Source: Flavobacterium sediminilitoris (GTDB lineage Bacteria; Bacteroidota; Bacteroidia; Flavobacteriales; Flavobacteriaceae). From it: a DNA stretch of 64,000 bases. Below, one piece after another: positions 7,009-14,392 of this stretch (positions within the stretch are counted from its first letter, which is position 1; each line of letters begins with the position of its first letter). The DNA lies in assembly GCF_023008245.1 (NCBI RefSeq), contig NZ_CP090145.1, positions 3,038,001 through 3,102,000 of the forward strand, given 5' to 3'. The notes below the pieces were generated by a model. The model did no database searches. It was not told the DNA's origin and saw only the letters and a program-made list of their open reading frames with translations. A program made the position numbers and the translations under genes.

Positions 7009-7088
7009 TGGTTATAAGATTAATAGTCTAAAGGTGTTTTAATTTCTATCTTGGAACGAAGGAACACTCTTTATAACGACATCTTATA
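7009..7088 (-). ncRNA. tRNA-sized element C1 with terminal stem and CCA
   Basis: Read leftwards from 7088: TATAAGA, then TG (as tRNA positions 8-9), a shared-motif copy (GATGTCGTTATAAAGAGTG..TTCCTTCG), and at the end TCTTATA-A-CCA. The first and last seven bases pair perfectly, followed by a discriminator-like A and CCA (7011-7009), so the total of 80 bases matches a tRNA with encoded CCA. The interior lacks a recognisable T-arm or anticodon arm. Its first base lies about 11 bases after the TTTG of the promoter at 7097-7136, so a transcript would start almost exactly at the stem. Confidence 0.45.
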
Positions 7089-7096
7089 TTTTATAC

Positions 7097-7136
7097 TACA
7101 AATGTAGTTTTCTACTACGCAACTATTTTACGCTAG
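7097..7136 (-). promoter_or_regulatory. Putative promoter/operator of the tRNA-like block (shared element, copy 3)
   Basis: In the direction of transcription TACATTTGTA gives a perfect TANNTTTG -7 box (TTTG = 7102-7099). The plus-strand direct repeat TACGCAA-CTATTTT-ACGCTAG (7116-7136) begins 17 bases from CAAA, exactly as in front of hen1. It should drive element C1, C2, B, then the gene at 6175 and element A. Confidence 0.6.
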
Positions 7137-7194
7137 TCATTTAAAAACAAGGCAAAAAGCAAAAAGAGACTGTGATAGTGTTTTAATTAAACTA

Positions 7195-7269
7195 ATAGTT
7201 AGTACTAACTATATGGCTCTACTTATAACTCTAGTGGGAAAAGCGAAGTAACTCTCTTTTACGGCACTT
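7195..7269 (-). ncRNA. tRNA-like element D (shared motif copy after the gene at 7284)
   Basis: Begins 15 bases after a stop codon with the shared motif AAGTGCCGTAAAAGAGAG..TTACTTCG (7269-7244). It continues through CTTTTCCCACTAGAG and ends in an 18-base perfect palindrome, ATAGTTAG-TACTAACTAT (7195-7212). No clear T- or D-arm is readable here; membership rests on the motif and on its position relative to the gene, which parallels element A. Confidence 0.35.
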
Positions 7270-7283
7270 GTTTTAATTTTTCT

Positions 7284-7835
7284 TTATTTTGTTGAATTTT
7301 GAATTAATTCTTTCATAACTTTCATTTCATGTGAGTCTTTCCATTCTTCTAAAAGATAGTTATAATACCCTATGTTTATTGCTATCTTATTAATTGATTC
7401 GAAAGGCATATATGGAAATCTCTTTAAAAAATCAATATTATCCCATATTATTAAAGTTTGATCTTTACTAATCTTAATTAGTATTTGAAGTCTTTTTTCA
7501 TAAGTATACCTTTTTTGTAAACCTCTAACTTTTAAATCTTCAAATAATCCATTTCCACAGGAACCATTAATAATACTGAGAGTAAACAATTCAATTTGAT
7601 TCAGCGTCCAATTTTCAAGATCTTTCTCTAACATTTCCCAATCGAAATCACTAAAATTTCTTTCTAAAATTCCAACAACATCGTTGCAACCGTGGTCTTC
7701 ATTCCACCAATCGCTATCAACGTTCTCTTTTTCTAAAATATATGAATACAGTAATAATACAGAACTGTTGTCACTTTTTGTTTTAAAATTATCCTTATAT
7801 TTTAGTTTTAGAATATTTAGTTTCTCAGTCTCCAT
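7284..7835 (-). CDS. Uncharacterised protein upstream of a tRNA-like element
   Basis: 183 residues from the ATG at 7835 (METEKLNILKLKY). A start at 7865 would overlap the -7 box at 7855-7858, so the internal ATG is preferred; the predicted leader is then about 13 bases. I do not recognise the family. It is soluble, helix-rich and aromatic-rich, with a motif region DSDWWNEDHGCNDVVGILE and, later, INGSCGNGLFEDLK. No signal peptide or membrane segment. Its promoter carries the same direct-repeat element as hen1 and the tRNA-like block, and element D follows it. Its role is unknown; co-regulation with RNA repair is the only functional hint. Confidence 0.6.
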   Translation of the reverse strand: METEKLNILKLKYKDNFKTKSDNSSVLLLYSYILEKENVDSDWWNEDHGCNDVVGILERNFSDFDWEMLEKDLENWTLNQIELFTLSIINGSCGNGLFEDLKVRGLQKRYTYEKRLQILIKISKDQTLIIWDNIDFLKRFPYMPFESINKIAINIGYYNYLLEEWKDSHEMKVMKELIQNSTK

Positions 7836-7852
7836 TTTATAAAATTTAACAG

Positions 7853-7892
7853 TACAAATATTCAAAACGGAGTACGTAATTATTTCGCGTAG
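7853..7892 (-). promoter_or_regulatory. Putative promoter/operator (shared element, copy 2)
   Basis: TACAAA at 7853-7858 (TTTGTA in the direction of transcription) and the plus-strand direct repeat TACGTAA-TTATTTC-GCGTAG at 7873-7892, an 18-base offset from CAAA. It matches the elements before hen1 and before element C1, and fixes the start of the downstream gene at 7835. Confidence 0.6.
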
Positions 7893-7972
7893 TAAAAATT
7901 ATAATAAAAATATTTTTATTATAATTGTAGATTATTGATTTGTAGTGTGTTTTTTTGTTGCTAATAATGAAA

Positions 7973-8000
7973 AAACCGCTTCATAAAAATGAAACGGTTT
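7973..8000 (-). terminator. Hairpin terminator of the metalloprotease gene
   Basis: AAACCG-C-TTCAT and ATGAA-A-CGGTTT form a stem with one mismatch. It lies 20 bases past the stop codon at 8021, with a T-run on the leftward strand. Confidence 0.75.
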
Positions 8001-8020
8001 AAAATGGATGTGTTTTTAAA

Positions 8021-10552
8021 TTATTTAGGATTTAAAGCAGTATCTATTCTTGAAACTAAATCTTGTAAGTGAAACTTGCTTAATCTGTCACTAGTTAGAC
8101 TAGCGGCTACTTTTAATTGAGATTTTAGTTCTGTTAACTGACCTCTTGCAATTGAAGGGATATCTGTTTCGCTTAATTTTATAGTTTTTCTATTAAATCT
8201 TGCTGTTGCTTTTTTATCAATATCTAATGCTTTAATAACATTTTCAACAAAAAGTTTTTGTAAGTTTCTTCTATAAATATCAATAGGAGCGTTAGTTTTT
8301 ACTTCTGAGAAAATTCCTTTTCTTAAATCGCTCATTAATTCATCTACTGAATAATTTTTTTTGCTTAGAGATGATGTTTCAATTAATCGAACTAATCTAT
8401 CTCCATCTAATAAACTAGAAAGGGTTCTATCTTGAAGGCTTTTTATAGCTTCAACACCATTATCTGGATTTATCTTGGCTAATATGTTTTGGTCTAATAA
8501 CCATGTTGGTGTTGTAAATAATTGTTCATTTAAGAATGATACAGCATCATTTTGAATACTTGAAGGTACTACTTCATATAAATCGCCTTCCATATCATAG
8601 GTTTTTGGTGTTTCATAAATTCCACCTACGTTTTTTGTAACGTGTCCCATATATCTTCTAAACTGACCTACTAATGAACCGTATAATCCTTCTAATTCTG
8701 AATAATCTTCGCCATCTTCTTTACTCCATTCTATTAAATTTGGTAAAATTCTTTTTAGGTTTTTAATACCATATTCTGAAGCTTTCATAGCATCGTCTCC
8801 TAAATCCTCTGTTTGATATCTTGGATCATACGGACTTGTTTCTGTACCAAACCATAGACGACGATTTTTGTAAGCGTCTTTGGTCATTTCATTAAGTTTA
8901 GCTTTTTCTTCATCTTCATTTTTAGCTCCATCAAAATATGAATAACCCCATTTGATTGCCCATTTGTCATAATCTCCAATTCTTGGAAATAAATCAGTTA
9001 CACCGTCTTCTGGTTGAGCAACATAATTGAAACGTGCATAATCCATGATAGACGAAGTGTGTCCGTTTGCTTTTTGGAAATCTTTATCTCTTAATTTTTC
9101 AACAGGAGTTGCAAAACTAGCACCCATATTGTGACGTAGTCCCAGCGTATGACCCACTTCATGTGATGAAACAAATCGGATAAGTTCCCCCATTAGTTTA
9201 TCATCAAATGTTTTATTTCTTGCTGCTGGATCTACTGCTGCTGTTTGAATTAAATACCAATCGCGTAATAAGCTCATGATATTATGATACCAACCAATGT
9301 GACTTTCTAGTATTTCTCCTGTTCTTGGATCGTGAACATTAGGACCGTACGCATTTTGAATGTCAGCTGCAAAGTATCTTAAAACTGAGAAGCGAGCATC
9401 TTCTAAGCTCATCGTCGGATCGTTTTCTGGCCAATATTCTCCACGAATTGCATTTTTCCAACCTGCAAATTCAAATGCTTCTTGCCAATCGTCGATTCCT
9501 GCTTTGATATAAGATCTCCATTTTTCAGGTGTTGCAGGGTCAATATAGTATACAATAGGTTTTTTAGGTTCAATTAATTCACCATTTTTTTGTCTTTGCG
9601 CATCTTCTTCAGATTTGGGTTCTAATCTCCATCTTACTGCAAAAACTTCTTTATCTGATTTTAATGATTCTTCTTCAAATACATCATAATGATTTGCAAA
9701 ATATCCAACACGTTTGTCAAAAGCTCTTTTACGCATTGGTTTTTCTGGTAATAATAGCATTGAAGTGTTTAGTTCTAGTGTAACAACTCCTGCATCTAAA
9801 CCAGAAGGTAGATTTACTCCAATTTTTGGTGTTGGAGTTCTTGAAATTCTTTGTGGTTCTGTAGAGAATGTTTTTACAGTTCTAATTTCAGTGTTTATAG
9901 GAAAACTTTTGATATCTTGTATAAAAGATTTATCTTTTTGAAATGACTGAATGCTTAATAATTGTTTGTTAACAGGGCTTAATGAGAAGGTTTGTACATC
10001 TGCATCAAAAGTAGCGTTCATATCTATAACGTATCCTGTATTTTCTTTTCCTGATCCATCTTTTTTGAAAGCTAAGATTTCGTAATTTCCAATGATAGGA
10101 TTTGAACTTGAGTTTCTTACTGCTTTTGTAATAGGTTTGTCTTCATCTGGAGTCATAATTACATAAGTAATAGAACGTAAAAGAATGGTGTTATTCAGTC
10201 CTTTTTCAAATTTTACTACTTGTCTGTTTATTTCTTCTCCACCAAATATTCCTCCACCAGCTGGTGTTTTTGAATAACGAGTAATGGTCATTATTTCTTT
10301 TCCAATAAGAGAATCTGAAATTTCAAAGAGGAATTTATCTCCTATTTTATGAACATCGATTAATCCTTTTTGAGTTATAGCCGTTGAATCAATTACTTTA
10401 TTATAAGGTTTTGGTCCTTTTTTTTCTTCAGGCTTTTTTACTTGTGCGGTTGCTGTTTCTTTTGATTTTTTTTTGTTTCGTTTTTGGGAGTATCCTTCAA
10501 TACTACATAACAAAAGCAAACATGTTGAAATTAGCGTAATTTTTTTAAACAT
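8021..10552 (-). CDS. Secreted zinc-dependent metalloprotease (DUF5117/DUF5118 type)
   Basis: 843 residues from the ATG at 10552, which gives a clean signal peptide (MFKKITLISTCLLLLCSIEG, cleaved near YSQ); the upstream in-frame start would add 13 residues in front of it. The metzincin-like zinc motif HEVGHTLGLRH is complete (residues ~463-473). A basic QKRNKKKSKE stretch follows the signal peptide. The size and the sequence before the zinc site match the large Bacteroidetes metalloprotease family with DUF5117/DUF5118 regions. Probably periplasmic or surface proteolysis; the substrate is unknown. It has its own terminator and is divergently arranged with 10760. Confidence 0.88.
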   Translation of the reverse strand: MFKKITLISTCLLLLCSIEGYSQKRNKKKSKETATAQVKKPEEKKGPKPYNKVIDSTAITQKGLIDVHKIGDKFLFEISDSLIGKEIMTITRYSKTPAGGGIFGGEEINRQVVKFEKGLNNTILLRSITYVIMTPDEDKPITKAVRNSSSNPIIGNYEILAFKKDGSGKENTGYVIDMNATFDADVQTFSLSPVNKQLLSIQSFQKDKSFIQDIKSFPINTEIRTVKTFSTEPQRISRTPTPKIGVNLPSGLDAGVVTLELNTSMLLLPEKPMRKRAFDKRVGYFANHYDVFEEESLKSDKEVFAVRWRLEPKSEEDAQRQKNGELIEPKKPIVYYIDPATPEKWRSYIKAGIDDWQEAFEFAGWKNAIRGEYWPENDPTMSLEDARFSVLRYFAADIQNAYGPNVHDPRTGEILESHIGWYHNIMSLLRDWYLIQTAAVDPAARNKTFDDKLMGELIRFVSSHEVGHTLGLRHNMGASFATPVEKLRDKDFQKANGHTSSIMDYARFNYVAQPEDGVTDLFPRIGDYDKWAIKWGYSYFDGAKNEDEEKAKLNEMTKDAYKNRRLWFGTETSPYDPRYQTEDLGDDAMKASEYGIKNLKRILPNLIEWSKEDGEDYSELEGLYGSLVGQFRRYMGHVTKNVGGIYETPKTYDMEGDLYEVVPSSIQNDAVSFLNEQLFTTPTWLLDQNILAKINPDNGVEAIKSLQDRTLSSLLDGDRLVRLIETSSLSKKNYSVDELMSDLRKGIFSEVKTNAPIDIYRRNLQKLFVENVIKALDIDKKATARFNRKTIKLSETDIPSIARGQLTELKSQLKVAASLTSDRLSKFHLQDLVSRIDTALNPK

Positions 10553-10759
10553 AATTTTTTGGTTATTAACTTTAGATTTGATAGTAGCCAAATTTATTTT
10601 AAAAACTTTACATTTTTATTTTTCTCTTTAAATTATTAGATATATTTAACATTTCAGTTTATTTTGAGCTTAAAATTTGAGTTATTGTTAAATTTATTGT
10701 AATTTTTTAATGTATTTGTGATTTCTTTTTTTGTACATTGGCGTCTTAAAAATTGAAAA

Positions 10760-11389
10760 ATGAGAAAAATAATTTTGCTTTTATTACTTACTGTAACATC
10801 ATTAGGCTATAGTCAAAAGAAGAAAACATCAAAGAAAACAACATCAACATCAAAATCAGTATTAGCAAAATTAGATAATCTTTCTGCTGAAATTATTACA
10901 GATAAAAAAGGTAAGAAGCTAGTTTTATTTGTAACAAACGGTTCTTCAAAAGATACTTTAGAATTGAAAAAAATAGAATCAGTTGTTTTTAATCCTTTAA
11001 ATTTTACTATAAAATCATTTACTACAAATGGTGTAAAATTATATTGTTTAAATTGGCAAGAGAAGAATGCTATTGAAACAAAAGTTAAAAAAGAAAATCA
11101 AGATATAATGGAGTCTCAGATTTGGAATATTGAAAGTAAGGAATTATTAATTGGAAATACTCAAAAATCGAGTCATATTATTGAAACTGTTTTTTTAGAT
11201 AAAAATAGAACAGCATCCGAAACACAAGAAAGAAACAGAAAAGAAGGTTTTGAGTTTGTTTTGTTACCAAATGGTGATGTGAATTTAAAAAATAAAACAC
11301 AAAATAATACGTATAGTTTTCAAAATTCTTCAATGAAGTATGTAATCAATAAGGCAGCAGCTAGTAAGGCTACAAAAAAGAGGAGATAA
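10760..11389 (+). CDS. Exported protein of unknown function
   Basis: 209 residues with a strong signal peptide (MRKIILLLLLTVTSLGYSQ) followed, as in the divergent metalloprotease, by a lysine-rich stretch (KKKTSKKTTS). The remainder is a beta-rich soluble protein with no motif I recognise and a basic C-terminus (KATKKRR). The shared intergenic region and the similar basic mature N-termini hint at a common setting with the metalloprotease, but no functional link is visible. Confidence 0.6.
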   Translation: MRKIILLLLLTVTSLGYSQKKKTSKKTTSTSKSVLAKLDNLSAEIITDKKGKKLVLFVTNGSSKDTLELKKIESVVFNPLNFTIKSFTTNGVKLYCLNWQEKNAIETKVKKENQDIMESQIWNIESKELLIGNTQKSSHIIETVFLDKNRTASETQERNRKEGFEFVLLPNGDVNLKNKTQNNTYSFQNSSMKYVINKAAASKATKKRR

Positions 11390-11471
11390 TATTTTTTAGG
11401 AATAAATTAAAATAGTATGCATGCATAGTAATTAATAATCTTTTCTTATATTTGAATCAAATAAATTTAAA

Positions 11472-12422
11472 ATGGGAAAATCAGATTTAAAAACACTTTT
11501 AGGGATAAAATATCCAATTATTATGGCTCCAATGTTTTTAGTATCCAATACTAAAATGGTGATTGAAGGAATGAAAAGTGGTATTGCAGGTTGTATTCCC
11601 GCATTGAATTATAGAACATTAGAAGAACTAAGAGCTTCTATAAAAGAATTAAAAGCCGCAAAAGTTGAAGGTGGAAGTTTTGGATATAATTTAATTGTAA
11701 ATAAATCAAATGTAAAATATAAAGAACAACTTAGAGTGTTATGTGAAGAAGGAGTAGATTTTATTATAACTTCTCTAGGTAGTCCAGAAGAAACAATTAA
11801 AGAAGCACATAAAGTAGGAATTAAAGTTTTTTGTGATGTAACCGATTTAGCTTTTGCAAAAAAAGTAGAAAGTTTGAATGCGGATGCATTAATTGCAGTA
11901 AATAATGTAGCAGGTGGGCATAGAGGAAATATTGAACCAAGTGAATTAATCAAACAACTTAACGAAGGAACTACTTTGCCTGTAATTTCTGCTGGTGGAG
12001 TAGGAAACAAGCAAGATTTTGAGTCTATGTTAAGCTATGGTGCTATTGGTGTTTCTGTAGGAAGTCCGTTTATAGCTTCAATTGAAGCAGGAGTTTCAGA
12101 TGAATATAAGCAAGCTTGTGTAGATTATGGAGCTAAAGATATTGTAATGACAGAGCGTATTTCAGGTACGCCTTGTACTGTAATTAATACTCCTTATGTA
12201 CAAAAAGTAGGAACAAGACAAAGTTGGTTAGAACGTATATTGAATAAAAATAAATCATTAAAAAAATGGGTTAAAATGGTTCGTTTTTATATTGGAATGA
12301 AGGCAACGGAAAAAGCAGCTACGCAAGTAACGTATAAAACAGTTTGGGTTGCTGGACCAAGTATTGAACACACAAAAGCGATTTTACCGGTCAAAGATAT
12401 TGTTGCCAATTTAACCGTATAA
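11472..12422 (+). CDS. Nitronate monooxygenase family flavoprotein
   Basis: 316-residue FMN-dependent TIM barrel of the 2-nitropropane dioxygenase/NMO family. Seen: PIIMAPMFLVSN at the N-terminus, an AVNNVAGGHRGN segment (the GGH loop of the family), VISAGGVGN and GVSVGSPF, which form the phosphate-binding side of the FMN site. It would oxidise nitronates or act on an unknown carbonyl/enoyl substrate. A TATATTTG box lies at 11447-11454, 18 bases before the start. The DUF4442 gene begins three bases after its stop, so the two are an operon; the thioesterase-like partner suggests an acyl-CoA-related substrate. Confidence 0.85.
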   Translation: MGKSDLKTLLGIKYPIIMAPMFLVSNTKMVIEGMKSGIAGCIPALNYRTLEELRASIKELKAAKVEGGSFGYNLIVNKSNVKYKEQLRVLCEEGVDFIITSLGSPEETIKEAHKVGIKVFCDVTDLAFAKKVESLNADALIAVNNVAGGHRGNIEPSELIKQLNEGTTLPVISAGGVGNKQDFESMLSYGAIGVSVGSPFIASIEAGVSDEYKQACVDYGAKDIVMTERISGTPCTVINTPYVQKVGTRQSWLERILNKNKSLKKWVKMVRFYIGMKATEKAATQVTYKTVWVAGPSIEHTKAILPVKDIVANLTV

Positions 12423-12425
12423 AAA

Positions 12426-12938
12426 ATGTATGATGCTGTTTTTATATTTTTAAATCGTTTTTTTAAGAAGTCTACATTATTTAAAATGATGTTTAATATT
12501 TCTCCAATGTATCGAAGAAGTTGTGGAAAAATATTTTTTGTATCAGATGATTTACATGTTGTAAAAATTAAAATTCCTTTAACTTATAAAAATAAGAATT
12601 ATGTAGGTTCTATGTTTGGAGGAAGTTTATTTTCTGCTACAGATCCTATTTATATGATTCAATTAATGCAAATTTTAGGAAAAGAGTATGTGGTTTGGGA
12701 TAAATCAACAGAAATTCGATTTAAAAGACCTGTATATGCTAATGCTTTTGTGACTTTTGAATTTACAAAGGAAGAAATTGCTGAAATCAAAGAGCTAGTA
12801 AATGAAAAACAAGAAATAGATGTAGTGAAACAGTTAAATATTTCCAATGGGAAAGATATCGTTTTTACGACATTAGATAAAACTATTTACATTAGTACTA
12901 AGGCATTTTACAAACAAAAAAGAGCAAAAAGGGATTAA
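12426..12938 (+). CDS. DUF4442 hotdog-fold thioesterase-like protein
   Basis: 170 residues with the DUF4442 pattern: basic N-terminal helix, then NYVGSMFGGSLFSATDPIYMI, the helix of the hotdog fold where thioesterases carry their catalytic residues, and a strand KSTEIRFKRPV. It may hydrolyse or bind acyl-CoA/acyl-ACP; the exact substrate is unknown. It is translationally close (3 bases) to the nitronate monooxygenase-like gene. Confidence 0.75.
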   Translation: MYDAVFIFLNRFFKKSTLFKMMFNISPMYRRSCGKIFFVSDDLHVVKIKIPLTYKNKNYVGSMFGGSLFSATDPIYMIQLMQILGKEYVVWDKSTEIRFKRPVYANAFVTFEFTKEEIAEIKELVNEKQEIDVVKQLNISNGKDIVFTTLDKTIYISTKAFYKQKRAKRD

Positions 12939-13031
12939 AAAAGTCATTTTATTTTTAAGAAAATAAATTAACATCTTTTTAAAATATTTAATTTAAAATT
13001 GTAGTTACATTTGGTGCTAAATTGTAAAAAT

Positions 13032-13397
13032 ATGAGTAAGTACTTTAGATACTTATTTTTCTTATTAATCATTACTGTTTTTATAAATGGAAATAGTAAT
13101 GATTCTCATGTTACCACTAATATCAATGATGTAAGTGAGTCTTTTTACAATGAATTTTCTCAGAAAGTTAATAATGTAGCGATACAAATTAAAGCGGAAA
13201 ATCAATTTGTAGAGCATTTAAGTTCTGAAAATACTTTTTCATTTAAAAATACTTTTTCAAAATTTGTTGCCTCATTTTCTTTCAAAAAAGAGCTATATTT
13301 TTCTACATTAATAGATTTAAACAGAAAGAAGCAAAATAGCTTTTCTATATTTTTTTCAACAACACAAATAATATTTCCATTTCATAATTTTTGGTAA
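13032..13397 (+). CDS. Small exported protein, unknown function
   Basis: 121 residues from the ATG at 13032 (MSKYFRYLFFLLIITVF). An apparent TTG start at 13011 is ruled out because those bases are the end of a TACATTTG -7 box (13006-13013). N-terminal hydrophobic segment acts as signal peptide or anchor; the rest is F/S/N-rich, with a hydrophobic C-terminal end (STTQIIFPFHNFW). No family recognised. Confidence 0.5.
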   Translation: MSKYFRYLFFLLIITVFINGNSNDSHVTTNINDVSESFYNEFSQKVNNVAIQIKAENQFVEHLSSENTFSFKNTFSKFVASFSFKKELYFSTLIDLNRKKQNSFSIFFSTTQIIFPFHNFW

Positions 13398-13453
13398 GAT
13401 TTAGTTCATAACATACAATAAATTTAAAAGTTAAACTAAATATTATATATAAA

Positions 13454-13912
13454 ATGGATACACCAAATATGATAATAGGGATAGTCTTATCCGCTATTAT
13501 TTTGTTACCAATACTTTTAATCAATAAAAGTGTACTACAAAAAAGAAAGAGAATTATAGCAAAATTAGATGCCTTAGCAATTATAGATAATAAAAAAATA
13601 GGGGAATTAGACACTTGGACTGATAATTCAGTTATAGGTATAAGTACTGATAATTCTAAATTGTATTTTTCTAGAAATACTGATCATTATGAGAAAGAAA
13701 TTGCCTTTGACTTGAAAAATATAAAAGAATGTACTATTGTTAATACATTTAAGCAAGGAACAAATAATATTGAAAAATTAGAATTATTATTAGAACTATA
13801 TGATTCTAAAGACAGAGTTTCTCTTGAAATTTTCAAAGTAGATGAGAAAAATTTTATAATAGGAGAGGAGATGCGAATTGCTAAAAAGTGGTATTCTAAA
13901 TTAGCTTCATAA
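13454..13912 (+). CDS. Single-pass membrane protein, unknown function
   Basis: 152 residues with an N-terminal membrane segment (IIGIVLSAIILLPILLINKS) and a cytoplasmic-looking soluble domain with alternating beta/helix character (FSRNTDHYEKEIAFDLKNIK). Followed closely by a strong terminator, so probably the end of a short transcript starting at the promoter at 13006. Resembles small uncharacterised proteins common in flavobacteria; no motif recognised. Confidence 0.6.
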   Translation: MDTPNMIIGIVLSAIILLPILLINKSVLQKRKRIIAKLDALAIIDNKKIGELDTWTDNSVIGISTDNSKLYFSRNTDHYEKEIAFDLKNIKECTIVNTFKQGTNNIEKLELLLELYDSKDRVSLEIFKVDEKNFIIGEEMRIAKKWYSKLAS

Positions 13913-13940
13913 TTTTTTTAAATAATTTTCGTTTTTTAGA

Positions 13941-13975
13941 AAAAGAGAGAAGTAAAAAATACTTCTCTCTTTTTT
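13941..13975 (+). terminator. Rho-independent terminator
   Basis: AAAAAGAGAGAAGTA pairs with TACTTCTCTCTTTTT around a short A loop, followed by a T-run; 28 bases after the stop at 13912. Confidence 0.85.
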
Positions 13976-14054
13976 ATTTTGAATTGAGTCATAAAAAATG
14001 ACCACTTAAACTTTTTTCTACAATACTCATTTTTATAGCAAGGAACAGTAATAT

Positions 14055-14386
14055 TTATTTTATTGGGAAACATTTAGTAATTATTACTGTATCTTTTTGT
14101 TTGTTTTTATAGATAACGATGTTGAATTTTTTTTCTAGAACCGTTACTTTTTTAGTTTTATACCCTTTTCTTTTTATAATTAATTTTCTCCTAAATGTGT
14201 TATGAAATTAAATTCTCCATTTTTATCTGTATAGTAAATTTTGTTTGTTGGTTCACATTTTATTTTTTGTAAAACAACAGGTTTGTTATCATAGGTCATT
14301 ATTTTACCTTCAATTGTTATTTCTTGAAAAGAATTATGAGCTATTTTAAAGAATGTAAATAAAAATAAAATGAATATTAATTTCAT
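14055..14386 (-). pseudogene. Carboxypeptidase-regulatory-like secreted protein broken by a frameshift
   Basis: Starts with a signal peptide (MKLIFILFLFTFFKIAHNSF) and a short carboxypeptidase-regulatory-like (CarboxypepD_reg) beta-sandwich start (EGKIMTYDNKPVVLQKIKC, then YYTDKNGEFNF). The frame stops after LGEN at 14180, but the continuation KLIIKRKGYKTKKVTVLEKK is open in another frame to a stop at 14055. Adding one A to the AAAA run before that point rejoins the two halves as LGEKLIIKRKGY. So this is a one-base deletion in an A-tract (mutation or base-calling error) rather than a 68-residue gene. The intact product would be about 110 residues. Confidence 0.65.
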
Positions 14387-14392
14387 AATAAA

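Noticed and set aside
5946..7269. Integron attC array with small gene cassettes
   Set aside because: The gene-plus-motif order is reminiscent, but no RYYYAAC/GTTRRRY core sites or integrase are present, and the motif carries tRNA-like parts.
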